64,000 nucleotides of DNA, from positions 26,580,648 through 26,644,647 of the forward strand of contig OX439132.1 of the NCBI GenBank assembly GCA_949318235.1. The letters are read 5' to 3'. The notes beneath the pieces are model-generated. The model had not been told where the DNA came from. It ran no database searches and saw only the letters and a program-made list of their open reading frames with translations. Each line of letters opens with the position of its first letter. The stretch's first letter is position 1. The stretch comes from Ecdyonurus torrentis. Lineage: Eukaryota; Arthropoda; Insecta; Ephemeroptera; Heptageniidae. A program made the translations under genes and the position numbers. Below are positions 1 through 14,265 of this stretch, one piece after another.

Positions 1-289
1 TTATTTTCATAATGTGATACATGTTTAAATAATTTTAATTTTAAATATTGTGTAATAGCTTATCACACATTAGAATTTTTCATATATATTTCAATATACA
101 ATTGATTTATTTATTTTTATTTTTTTGAAAATATATAGGCCTATACATGATAATATGTTTATGACTAATAATAATAAACTTAGTTTGTTATTATAATTTG
201 ATTGTTTGTTATTATATTTAGATTTTTAATAATATATGAGAATTTTTAACTAATATAATAATAAATGAGAAATATTAATGATAATTTAA

Positions 290-704
290 CAGTCTTGGGT
301 TCGATACCTAAAATTTCTATAACGATACTATATTTTCTAGCATCACACTATAACGATATCGTTACTTTTAAAAATGTCACCCACGATAACGATAATATAA
401 CGATAACAATAGTTTTTCGATAACGATAACTATAAATCATAATACAATTTTTTATTGAAATTAAATATTTTAAATACTTGCTTCATGGCTGTACTATATA
501 CTTACAATGATAAACCGCCTCATTTTTATGTCTTTTAAATTTTTGGTAATATTTTCTTATTTTCTGCGCACGTTTCTCAGCAACGATAATATCGTCAATT
601 TTTGTTAATCCATAACGATAACTTTTATAAAACTGTTTCGATAATCGAATATCGTTATCGTTATAGTATCGTTATCGTATTTACGCGAATCGAACCCAAG
701 ACTG
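290..704. mobile_element. 415-bp MITE with 7-bp target duplication
   Basis: The two ends form terminal inverted repeats starting CAGTCTTGGGTTCGAT, and both flanks carry the direct duplication AATTTAA (283-289 and 705-711). The interior consists of many copies of an ATAACGAT/ATCGTTAT motif on both strands, so most of the element can fold back. There is no coding capacity. The CAG start and 7-8 bp duplication would fit a hAT-like non-autonomous element, but the exact superfamily is inference. Confidence 0.85.
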
Positions 705-1676
705 AATTTAATTAAATTATCATCACTATAACAAAGCAACCCCTTGATTTGTTGTGTTTTGCTTATTTGTTACATGATTATATTAAATGATGATACAATG
801 AGTCTTATATAAATTTTTGTACGTGTGTGGTTACTTGGGAATTACGTTCAAGCTTTCTTAAATATGTAAGCAAATTAAAGAGTATTCATATCCTTTTGTA
901 CTTTACCAGCTCCGCCTTATAATTATATCACTTATATGTACATTATGAAGAAAAAATGCAAATCATGCATATGACAATATTTTAAATACTTTTTAAATAC
1001 TGTTTTGAAATCCCCTATAACATTATTAAATTAAAATTAATACAATGCACGGTTAGTCATGTGTCATGTTTGTAATTTTGTGTATAAAATATATTATCTC
1101 TATAGTTATTTGAAACTGTTATCTAACGAAATATTTTGATACTTATATCGTAATTTTTATTTTTTAAATACAGTTATTATTTTTTTCTGTATATCAAAAT
1201 AATAAAAGTATAAATCAGGTAAAAATGAAACCAAGAGTTTAAAAGTTCAACCTTCATTTCTGCAATGAAATTTTTTTTGTTAGGAATAATAAATATAAAA
1301 TAAAAATAACCTAATGATTTTTTTTTATTTGTCAAGTATTCTACTGCTACAAAAAAAAAAAAAAAAAAAAAAAAAATCTATAACACAAGAGCTTGAAAAC
1401 AACAACATATTTTCCTTGTTATACTGTTTCCTATTAGTTATATTTATAAGTTTTTTATTAATTATTACTAAAGTTTAAATAGTAATAATTATATTTGTGT
1501 ATTATTTATTATTTGTACGCTTTTTAATTGTTCTTTTCATTTTACTTTGTGATTTTTTATGATATTGTGTGATAAATTATAACAAAAAAATATTATTAAT
1601 GATTTAATGTAAATAGATTGAAACAGCCCATAAAGCTTCGGCCTTGGTTGGATGTATAATATGACGAGTTTAATAA

Positions 1677-1874
<198 letters not shown>

Positions 1875-2485
1875 AAACTTTTTTTAATAATTTAGGAAAA
1901 AAATGATATTTGAATTTTAAATTATAAAATTAAATATATAATAGTGTAAGATTGCAAACAGATTAACATATCATAGAAAAATATAGGTCATATAAAATTA
2001 CTTGCACTTATATAAACAATCGATGTACTAGATGTTAAAAACACGTTCAGTACTTTAGTGTCGATGAACGCTATTATATTATGTTAAAAACACAAACAGT
2101 TTTTTGCTACTACTTTTGCAAACTTTACATTATTTATCAACAGTCGTTATATTTATATTATAATAGTAAAATATGCAAAATAAATATAGCAGTAAAATTT
2201 GAAATGCTCTCGTTATATATTTAAAATATTTCATTCAGAATAAAATAAAATTTGCTGATATATCATAAATACGTCATTAAATTTCATAGTAAAACTGCAA
2301 TTTAAATTGAATGGTGTGTAACGACTCACTTATATATTGCAAATAATAATATACCAAGCAAAATATTCAAGTTATTCTTTATGCAAAACTTATTAACTTT
2401 TTCAATGACGTTGCTTTGATTATTATTTTTGATTTTTGCTTATTTCTTTAATGCTGGAAAGTCTGAAAAGTGAAAAGTTCAACTC

Positions 2486-2819
2486 TTAAGGGTTATAGAT
2501 GGCTTGTATCTTAAAGTTTTAAAACAAAACTTCAAAGCTTATGCTGCCATTTAAAATTGAATTGTTACAGCTAACTATGATAAAATTTTCAGAATCCGAG
2601 ACCGTCAGATACGAGAGAAAATAATTAGTTAAATTAACATGGGCTCTTATAGGACTAACACTTCAAAAAATTGTAATTTTAAATCTAGCATGGTGACCCC
2701 CCAATTTTTTTTACATTTTTGAAAATACCATATCCTAATGTCAGTGTGCAAAATTTCAGATTTAACTTTCTTTACAATTTTTTAGTCAAATCCCGCAAAT
2801 ACCTTATTTCCCGCCTTAA
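2486..2819 (+). repeat. Dispersed direct repeat, copy 1
   Basis: Matches 9,310-9,655 over the full length. Shared blocks include AACTATGATAAAATTTTCAGA-like and ATCTAGCATGGTGACCCCCC segments and the closing TTTTAGTCAAATCCCGCA. Both copies start with TAAGGGTT and end with GCCTTAA, which may be a short inverted terminus. No coding potential is seen; the class is unknown. Confidence 0.8.
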
Positions 2820-3934
2820 GTATTAAATTATATATTTTAGTTTTAACATCTTTATTACTGCAAGTTAATGCATAGCGATAATAGCATGAGATATCAGCAG
2901 AGGACACCTCAAGCCACCCAGACTAACTTTTACTTTCCGTCACTTTGCTCACATCACACGTAATTATGCAATACTGCAGTTTTTATGCAGCGCAATACAG
3001 TATAGAGATATACTTTGTACTTCGGTAAGCGATTATGTAAAGAAAGGTAATTCTATATAATATATTCATTCTATATTCTGTTCTATATATATTATATTAA
3101 TTATATTGATATTAAGACGCGCGGGCTACAATGTTATATATTTAATATAATTTGAAATAATAAAATTTGAATTTTTTTCTTGGGCTAATTTTAACCTATC
3201 AAAACCATCAATACTTTATGAATAATATTAGTAAATTTTTGATTGGTGAAAAATGTCAATTTGTTCCTATACTGAACAATGCTATTTTCTTTCATTGTAA
3301 TTTCATTTTTCTTTATTATTTTTTTTTCTTGTAATTTAATGCCTAGGCACAAGCACAAATCTATGAATGCAAACATTCAATTGTTTAAAAAAAAATAATG
3401 TTATAAAAAAAATTCTCTTAGACCTATAATTTCAGTGAATATACACATACCTTACTTTACGTTCATATAAAATTAAAATACTTAACTCTGGTATACAACA
3501 ATAACACTCACAGTAAACATTTTCTTTTATTTTGTTGCTAATAGTAAAAACGTAATTTAATTTTTAATCAAAAAGTTAACTTTTATTTTATTTAATCTTA
3601 AACGTTGAAATAGATAAATAAGCCTTTTTTTTTTTTTTTTTGTTTTTTCCCTTGTTAAATTACTTCATGATTAAAAAGTAAAACATTTTCTTTTGTAGCT
3701 TAGTATAAAGATAATTACTTTGGTAGTTTTTATATTCTTCATACTTTTTAACACACACTGCAGGGAATAACATGAGATGTGAAAATACACTGCAATATAA
3801 AAGAAATTAACTGAATAAGTTAATGTGAATTATATATAGTGGTGGATACAAAATAAGAAACGGTGAATTTTAAATAAAACTAAATTTAGATACATTTACC
3901 GAAGACTTCAGATTAAAATACTATGCAAGGAAAC

Positions 3935-4130
3935 AAATAAATACGTCATAATTATGCTAGTTCATTTTCAGCACAATTTGTTCAATATAGCATAGATTGT
4001 GCTATAATTCACAATAAATATGTTACACAGCATAAATATTATGTTGTACAGCATAATTATTTATTTTGTTCTAATTTAGCAACATTTATGCTATAATGAC
4101 ATAAATGCAGCATAAATTACGTAATTTATT
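3935..4130 (+). mobile_element. Small inverted-repeat element, TACGTAAT family copy A
   Basis: About 195 bp sharing GCAGCATAAATTACGTAATT, ATTTATGCTATAATGAC and CAGCACAATTTGTTCAA with 35,683-35,870 (same strand) and 63,684-63,874 (opposite strand). Ends resemble an inverted AATAAATTACGTAAT. Non-coding and probably a MITE. Confidence 0.75.
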
Positions 4131-7100
4131 ATGTCCATGTGTATAAATTATAATGTCGACTAATTTTACACAGCAAATTGGATCGTAATAAAAATTTCCT
4201 TTGCAGTAAAATCTCGTATGGTAATTGTGTACTCAGTTATCACGATCATGACGCTATTATCTCAAGTTGCAAAGTCGTTGAAATTGTAATCTTTCTTCAG
4301 TGAAATTTTCAAAAGTCTATAAAAAAACAACAAATGTATTTAAGAAAAAAATGCAATTCCCGTTAACTAGTAAAATTATCATAATGTCATTACCAACAAA
4401 ATTTTGAATGATTTTTTATAAAATATAAGTATGTACATACTCTTGAAACTTTCAATTACATTACATTACAAAAAACTTTCAAGCATATTGCGCTTGTTTA
4501 CTCATATTTGCTCTCTGTACTATTTAAAAAAAAAAGTTGGCTGCCTCAAGATTTGTTAAAATATTGAATTGACGTTTTTCAATTTTGCAAAGCCAAAGAT
4601 TTAAATACTTGTCATTGAAAAGTTTAACAGCACTTTTCTTCATGACATAATCTAAGGAAAAACTTTTTTCTATATTCTATAAAATCCTTTGAAAAGTGAA
4701 TTTAATTATAAAATTAATTATTATTTAATAATAATAATAAAAACCTCAAACATAAAGTTCTGATTTATAACTTTTTATTTAATATAAAGTTATTGAATTT
4801 TGTGGTCAAAACTTAAAGTTTATTTACCTTTATAAGAATTTTTCAACCATGAAACATTAAAAAAATCAAACAAAAAAAGTTTGGATTACAGGAAAAAAAA
4901 AGTGTAAAAAAAGTGAAAAGGACAAACAAACATAAAAAAAAAGTCACATGCAGAGAATGTTGTGTTCTAGTTGAATAATTTTTTATTCCTCTTGTATTAC
5001 ATAACCTTGGATCTTCTCTAATGTTTACCACGCCCTCTGCCTACCTGATTTACACCTACTTACACGCCTTTCCAACAACAACAACAACACAAAAAAAGTG
5101 TTTAGAAGCTCTAAAGTTTGTATATATATGAACCATAACTAATTAACAAAACGTAGAAGAAGAGAGTTAAAAAAATAAATTTTTGCAATAACAATAAAAT
5201 ATAAAGGAAAACACCTTGAAAATCAATTTAATTAAAAATAAAGGGGATTAAAAACATAATACAATAAATTGTGTAGTATATAATTACTTTTTTCGGAATT
5301 GAAATTGGCAATTTCTGTCTATTCAATCCTTGTATGTCTTAGTATTAACACATTAAAACTAAAGCCTTCTTTTCGAAATGTTTTCGTCTTCTTCTTCTTT
5401 TTATTACTTTACCACGTATTTACCTCTTTTTTTTTATAAACTATTAAACATAATTATGTATATGAGCAAGAATTATGTAAACTAAAATTGCTGTCGTAAT
5501 TCTCGTAAAAGCAGAATTTAATAATATTGAATAAATTACAGTTGGCAACCTTCAGAAGCAATAAGCTTTTGAACTAGAACTGTTAAAAAAAACTCTTTGA
5601 AATTGATTTTGAGTTTTTCGATTAAATGGTTTTTATAGAAGAAATCGAAAAAAAAAATTTAAAGCAAAAAATTACCAATTGCTTTCAGTGTTGATGATTC
5701 ATATAGTAATTTAATTGATAACACGAATGGTAAGAGGAAAAATGTATAAGTACCAAAATCTAATCCAATTCCTTTTTTTTTTTTTTTTTTTTTTTTTCTT
5801 CTTGAAATGGTATATTTAAATAAAATAATAATAATAATATTATAATATAATAATAATAGTATACTATTATATATGATATATTATAATCAATAAGAAATAA
5901 GAAATTGTTTTTACAAAAATTTGAACCAAAAAAATCGAATGCAAAATTCTTTAAAGTTCAAAACATTTAAAAAATAATAATAAAAAACAAAGGTTATCCT
6001 ATGTTAAAAAACTTTGATGATTTTCCACAGCTCTCTCAACTTTTAACCTTCAAATAAGTATTTAATTCATAGATAGTTTCCGTAGATAGCAGCGAAAATT
6101 TTGTTTTTAAAATAACACTGCCGGGAGTGAAATGCCATCTCCAGTTCCCCTCATGGAAAAATAAATTACTTAATTTAGGCTGCATTGAATAGTTATTCTA
6201 TTCTAGAGCACAAGTGTTACTATTATGGACTAGAACAACTATATTATGTTATGTAATATAATTGCTATATAAATTATTATAGCAATGATTTGTGTTGTTT
6301 TGAATAAATATTGCTGCATTATTGAGCTAGCGTAATTATTATATTTTATATATAAAATACTTTATTTCATTATTATTATTTTATTTTTTAATTTATCTTT
6401 TGGTCCATGTTTCTTAAAATAAAATCTCTTCTCGAGCTATGAACAATATCAATATCGGAAGAATATCACCACTCAAATTTGGAACATTTTACTGACTTAA
6501 TTATCACGTCTTGCATAAAACATTTTTACTGTGGTTGTTATAAAAATAAGACTGAACAGGAACTGCATTGAAAATTTATTATTGTAGTCATAAATATATT
6601 GATTTATTTATTATTATTATTATTATGTTAATTGTAAATAATGACTAGACCAACGCTTGTTGTAACAATGTTATGTTACTAAGAACTGCCTGGGTCAATA
6701 AAATGTCTTATTTCTTAAAAAAAATCTCTTTTTTTTTATCGTATTCTCATTGCATTTAGTAAATTTAAGCAATTTAGAGCTAAAAGTTGTTCATAAACCT
6801 CTTTATTATTATTTATTATTACAAACCTCTGACAGCAAGAATATCAGAGGACCACTTCAGTGGATTTTGTACCTTTTGTGGCTTCAATAAAAAACGATTA
6901 TCTATAATAGACAAAAAATGAATTTTTTTTTGTGGTCACTGGTGCATCCCTACATTAGCAGGTATACGATGACGCCACGACCATATCCTAGGAAACTCGT
7001 AGTTTTTACTTGATAGCTTAATCTAAAACTGCCAATCCTATATTATATTGTATAGTTTCATAAACATATAATAAATAAAATATTATTGCTAATTTAAATA

Positions 7101-9309
7101 AAAACATAATGTATATAAAATATATTTAAATTTAACAACACCCTGCCAGTAGCTCTGAGTAATTAGTAAATACAAAATTTGAAATTCAAATTTATATTTA
7201 ATGAGAAAATATAAAATAATATGATGATTCCTTATAATTATAAAATTCCTAAAAGTAATATAATTTATTATATGTGTGGACTAATTTTTAACCTTGGACT
7301 TGACGTAGGTGCTTTGTTTTGTTTTTCAAACAGGTTTTTCGAGACTGTGGAAGAGCCTACATGGGGATTTCCAACCTAAAAGTTATTTGGCGTATATATA
7401 TGTATAAAAAAATACTCTTGAAGTTAATAATATGCAAGCAAGTTTTCTTAAATGTGCCAGACATGACACTTATATATTGTGACGTCAGTAGCATATGGAA
7501 GTATTTCATTTACATAAAATTTTAATTAATTTTGTTTTCATACATATAAATATTCTTTCAAATCTCATTCCTTTTCATTTAAAGAAATTTAATTATGTTG
7601 TGTGTTTTTATTTGTTCTTGATGTCTTTGTTTGTCTCTAATATACTTTTTGATTTTGTTTAAAAATGTTTGATAAAATGTGTTTGCGTACTTTATGCTTA
7701 TTTTAATTTTACTTTGATAATTTTAACAAAATGAGTTTTCAGAAATATTGATCATGTTTCATGTACACTCATTCTAGATTGAAATTTTTACTTTTCAAAT
7801 GCTCGAAGTAAATTTTGAATGTTATTCTTATGATAGTAGAAATTGATTGATAAAATACATATTATATCTTATGGTCGAGTTTACACTATTTCAACTAGTG
7901 TGTCCAATATATATAAATAATTTGTAAGATTATAAGTTCATTCCAATATGATTTTATATTAGGTTTTAATACTCTGTTTCACAAATGCTATTTTTGCTAT
8001 CTGTACATATATTTAAAATCATTTAAGTCATCTACAATATTTATTCAGTTATTCAGATGTGTCATACACTATTAAATAAATAAGAAGAAAAAAAAAAAAA
8101 AAAGTTTCACAACATTACTATATTGTAAAATAACAAGATACATATTATATTGTCCGATATTATTTACATTAAAATTAATTTTGAAATGTACCAGAATAAT
8201 TTTACTCGTAGTGAAATTAATTTTTAAAACGTATTATTTATTGGTAGTTATAGTAATTTTAACCATAAATTCCTTGGGCAATATTTTTATATTATTATAT
8301 AATAAATTTTATTGTACATCCTTTTTCAAAGTACATCAATATGCTCCTTCTCTCTCTCTCTCTCTCTCTCTCGGAATTAAAATCACCTATGCCATCATAA
8401 AAGTAGAAGTACTTAAAATCAAAATCCAAACATGAAAGTCGTGAGTTCGCATTTTATGATGTAGAAAAAATGAAAATTATATTACATGGTGGAACTAAAA
8501 GTAATTTCATGTTTTACGTCTTGGGATAAAAAATAAAAAAATAAAAACTGATCAATCTTTATATTATATGGATTTAGGAATAATAATTATAAAATAAGCT
8601 CTTAAAAGGTTTTTTCAAAATTTTAAAACTTATTTCAAGGGCGATTTAAGATTAAAACTATTAATAAAGCATCATGATTGTATATAATTATTGTATTTTG
8701 TCATGTACTGCATTATCGTAATGAGATTAAAACATGAAGTGCACATAAATATCAAGGTTTTTAACACTATTGTTAGTAATATTTAATATAATTTATGATG
8801 AGAGAGATAATAACAAGAAAAAATTATTTTACTATAAAGCTTTCAGTCTGGAATTCTGTTATTATAAACAATATTGGAATTTTAATTCAAATATGTTATA
8901 AATTTTATGTTAAGTTTTAAGAGCATAGACGCTAAACCAACATATATATGAAAAAATACATGGTATAATGATAAAAGTATTTCGTATGTATCTGTGTTTA
9001 AAACTGAATGTTTGAAAAATACTATACATAGTGAATATCAATTAATTAAATATTCTCATAATCATAATATATAAGAAATAAATCAAGAAACTTAAACTCA
9101 TAAACTGAAACCACAACATAAGAACAGAATTCATGTAGCCTCCAACCATGACAACAAAATCTATTAAAAATAATTTTATTATTATTATTTTCCGTCTATT
9201 TAATCTTGGTGCAAAATTATGATATACAGCCCACAACAATAATGATAACATAATACTATTTTTTTTTTTTTAATGTTATAAAAGATTATAAGGAAACATG
9301 TATTTTTGT

Positions 9310-9655
9310 TTAAGGGTTGTATTTAGATGGCTTGTAAATCAAAATCTAAAAAGAAAACTTGGAAAGTTTATGATGACATTTGAAAGTTCACAGTAACAGC
9401 TACCTATGATAAAATTTTCAGAACTCATGACCGTCAGATAAGAGAGAAAATAATTAATGAAATTAACAAGGGATATTATGGGACTAACGCTTCAAAAAAT
9501 CATAAATTAAAATCTAGCATGGTGACCCCCCATTTTTTTTTTTCTTTACATTTTTGAAGATACCATATCCTAAAGTATCACTGTGCAAAATTTCAGATTT
9601 TTCTTTATTTACAATTTTTTAGTCAAATCCCGCATTACCTGATTTCAAGCCTTAA
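9310..9655 (+). repeat. Dispersed direct repeat, copy 2
   Basis: Second copy of the 2,486-2,819 repeat in the same orientation, with point differences and small indels throughout. The GACCCCCC block and the TTTTAGTCAAATCCCGCA block are kept. Confidence 0.8.
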
Positions 9656-10640
9656 TATACTTTTATTTTAAAATAAAATACTGTTGTTATAAAATAAGTA
9701 GTTTTAACCAGATGCATTTTCATTGGGGTACTGTGTGGCTTTTTACTTCTACCTGTACATACATGTTGTTACTAAGAAAAGTTAGAGCAACGCTTTGGAT
9801 GTGGTTTTGTATTATTATTTATTTTTTTGTACTTGGTCTGTAGGCGAGACTGCGTGTTTTAAGATAAATTACTAATGTCTGGATTTTACATCTATACACT
9901 CCATATCAATATTTTAGTACTTCATTCATACATTATATTTATATGAACTATATGGACCAAAACTTTTGTAACAGATTGTGTATTATACTGGACTTTCTGG
10001 TTTCTTCACGTACTGCTTATGTGGAATTTCTGATGTCTTTTTTTTCCATCGCACATTTCAGAGTTCTTTATGTGATTTTTAAGATCTGTAAATGCATTCC
10101 TTATTACTCGTTTTCAAATTATAATAATTTAGAGTAATTTTAAACATTAACTAATATTAAAGAAAATTACATCTACTTATTGCAAAAAAAAAAAAAAAAA
10201 AAAAAAAAAAGGCGTGGAATATACATATTTTTTATATAATAACAAGGAAAAAAGTTTCATTACATGAAAATTTTGTCTGACAGTTAACAACAAAAACTGG
10301 GTTTAGTAAACGAAAATATTTATGGAGTTTTCAGTCACAAGAACAAAAAAAAAAAAAAAAAAAATGTAATGAACGTTGATGTACATAACAACTTGATAAT
10401 TTATGAAATATTATTCTGTAACACGTATATCATAATATTTAACATTAGTTCTACACCACCATTTACACTACGACATAAAGTTATGTGAAAACAACAACAA
10501 AATAAATCATAAAATATAGTTATTAATGCAAAATTTGAAGTTGTTATTAAGCTTTATCACCAAGACTTAAAAGTACTGCATAATAATATATAAAATATAA
10601 TTATAATAACTACAAGGAAATTTGTTTCATTTTATTAACT

Positions 10641-10785
10641 ACAATTCTCCCAATACTACTTCAAGCGGCTGTAGTGTAATTACATAATGTAAAGTCAAGT
10701 GTGATTAGCTAGTAGGTTTATAACACGTTCTCTGATTGGTTTAGCACCCCGGATAGGGATATGGGAAAGACGTTGTTTTGGCATA
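10641..10785 (+). repeat. Dispersed repeat, copy 1 (pair with TONSL intron)
   Basis: About 145 bp matching 45,658-45,804 in the same orientation: both start ACAATTCTCCCAATACTACT and end AGACGTTGTTTTGGCATA, with TTGGTTTAGCAC between them. Non-coding, probably a short transposon relic. Confidence 0.8.
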
Positions 10786-13700
10786 ACTTTTTATATTATT
10801 TTTTAAAAGAAGATAATTTGTTATTGTAATATATATTATTATGTATTATATTGTTATTATAATACAATATACCCACTGCGGTGGCAGGTTGACCACATTG
10901 TAAAAGATAAGTGCGTGTATTGCTATGAAACGCAGTTTCATAGTCTCATTTCACCGACACGAGAGTAAATTATTAATAAATATTTTAACTCAAGAATAAA
11001 ACTATTGTTGTACAAAAAATTATTTATTTTTAATATTACTCTTCTAATTACTACAATATAGCGTATAAATTTAATTCTTCTGTATTTTTATAACCTATAT
11101 TTTATAGAAGTTCTATATGTGAAGTCATGCTGAATGCGTTTCGACGCCATACTGAAGCAATGAATATAACATTGCTCAGTATAGGGCAAACGTGGCTTTT
11201 GGCCATTTTCTATGAAAAATTAGTTTTTTTACTATTATTATATTTCTCGAATACTTAAAACTTATCAATAGCATCAATTAATGCTCTTAAAAATATTACT
11301 ATGTATTTTTAAAGTGGCAAAATGTGGCATATTCCCATATTGGCCTATGTTATTTAGTGCTAATAAATATTGTCACCTTTTTATGCATGCATATACCCGT
11401 GTACTAAATTTTAGTTATATTTATTTTTTAATTAATACTAAATTTTGATTTACTTATTTATCAAATCAGGCAATCAATTTTATAACCATACCTTTGACTA
11501 ATCAACTGTAATTAATTAATAAACGTGTATAGACAGACAGGTACTCAACAACAGTAGAAATACTTATAAATCTACCTAGACTGTTTGACATTACGTGCCA
11601 AGATATTTGTACTTGACGCGACAATGCTTTTAATAACGATGATAATAATGTCAAATAATTTCCGGTTATAATTACTTCAATTACACTCACTCAGACAGAA
11701 ATTAAAAACTACACACAATACGACGTGTATATATTGCGCATCATTATCTTATACATTGAAAGAAGAAAAAAGAAATGACAATACGTGTCAAGTTAAAACC
11801 AGTTTCAAAGTAATTATGTGTAAGTGTATTATGTGTCATAGAAAATAAAAGTGATTCTTTTGTTTTTATATATTTATTTTATGCTTATTTACCTGGAAAA
11901 TTACCTAAAATTACTAGCACACTTTAACGTTTAATTTGTTTTAATTTAATTTTTAAGTTTATGAAATATGTAACATTGAAATTTGTTATTTTAATAATTT
12001 CCACACGTAGGAACATTTGCACTAAAAATTAATAGGAATACATAAAATTTTCCTTTATTTTCATTAAGTATATGAAATCTAACTAATTACTCATTATTGA
12101 AAGTATTTCAACGAGTGAACATACTTAAATGAGGATAAAGAGATGTGGAGAAGAAAAACAAACAAAAACTTCAAATAAAAGATTGGAAACCAAGATTATT
12201 TAATTAAATTTTAATTCCACTTAAAAACCTAATTTAAATATTTAAAAAGCAATAATACATCAAACGATATAAAAATTGTCATTGAGCCAATCAAGGAAGT
12301 TGATTTTCAAATAAAACCTTGTGGTTTAAAACAATGTAAACAAACTTTTTAAATACTTTATAATGTTTTAAAATATATCTGCTTTGAGTAAAATAATAAG
12401 TAACTTTTAGAAGGCTTAATGGATACGTGCGTGGGATCACAATAAAATAATTTTTCTAAAACAAAAATTATATAAAAAAAAATTAATAAAAAAAATCTGT
12501 ATTCTTTTTTTTACCAAATACATGGAATAGATTTTTTTATAAAAGCAATATTTTTTTATGTTTTCTTCAAAATAAATACCACTTAAAAAAATACTACACA
12601 TTTTTACATAAAAAACATATTTTGTTTTTAATATATTGGAGTCAATTTAAAGCTTTATAAAGTAAAAAAGTATGCAAATTTCAATACTTGCATGATTTAT
12701 GAGAATAGAGCATACGAAGTGAATAAATTTCATATACTCAAGACTTCATCATAAAATATAATAAACTTTGGATTCATGGAATTTGAAAAGATCAAAGAAA
12801 TATTTCAAATTCAATATCTCTCTACATTCCATTTTACTGGATGAGAAAAATGTCAACGAAAGAGCTCTATAAAGAAAAAGATTTCAGATAAATAACTGGA
12901 ATACCTTTAAAAACCAAAGCAGTTTTAAAATAAAATAATTTGTTATTTATAACTTTTTTTTAATTATTTTGTGATGCTCTTTTAAGTATGGTAATCTTTT
13001 AATAAATCAAATATATGTATAATGTATATTATCTAATTATAAGTTTAGTTTTAGTATGTTAATCTAGTACTTAATTTGACAATCCCATTACAACCTAAAC
13101 ACATATATTTTTTTATTGCACCTTGATTGTAGGAAACTGGAAATAAAGATATTTTGACACATAAGTTTTTTTTTTAATTAGGTCCTATACAGCTATACAA
13201 CACACAATATAAATAAAATTTTATTTTATTTTCTTCTTTTTTTAAAGAAATGATAATCGGGCAAAATCAGTTATTGTGGAAAAATGAGCAGAGATAAAAA
13301 TTATCTGACAATTAAATTAAGATATAACAAAACTTAGATTTCATTTAAGTATATATGCATGTAATATGCATTAAAAATAGCCATAAAAATTTCAAAAAAT
13401 ACTGTTCATAAATCATAAATTAAGTAACTTTATTTTAGAAACATGCTACAAATAAATAATGTTTTGCTATATAGCTTTAAATTTTTATGCGCACTAAAAT
13501 ATAAACTATAATAGGAAATGATTGTCAACAATTTGAACATAAACATTATATTTATGTATAAAACATAAAATAATGTTATTCCTTCAATAATATTACATTT
13601 CTATACTGCGCATAATATATGAGCACGGGGAAATACCCTGTATAATTATGATTTACGTTAAAAATTACAAAAGATGCGTCATATTTTGCACTTTGACCTT

Positions 13701-14220
13701 ACGTTTATCTACTTCCTACGGTTTACTCACGCTTGAGTGCATATAGTTTGACGTCAGTATAATTATGATATACCTGGTCGGTAAATGACCTCGTTGACCT
13801 TGCGGTAGTCAGGGTCAGTGTTGATCAAGTATTGCCAATAACTGTAGTCACTAATTAAATATATATTAGCATTATCATCTGCAAGATAAATTGTTCTTTT
13901 ACCTGCAATATTTTTTTATCTTTATTATTATTGTATTTACAAATATAAATTTCTTCATGATAAAATATTATTATTGAAAAAAAAAAAATAATATATTTAT
14001 AATAGAAAAATAATAACATATATATTTTATAAAAGGATATAAGTTTTTACTTTTATTATAAACTTGTTTTATTTTATATTATGCATTATAAGATTTTTCA
14101 ATTACTTTTTTTAATTTCAACTTCTCCGCGGGTGTCTGGCAAGTTTAATCATGAACTGCAGTAAATTGTTTCAAAACGCCAGCAACAAGCTTTATGATAG
14201 GATGTTTACAGTATATAATA

Positions 14221-14265
<45 letters not shown>

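Noticed and set aside
290..704. GGGTTCGAT looked like a tRNA T-loop
   Set aside because: It is the terminal inverted repeat of the MITE and no cloverleaf can be drawn around it.
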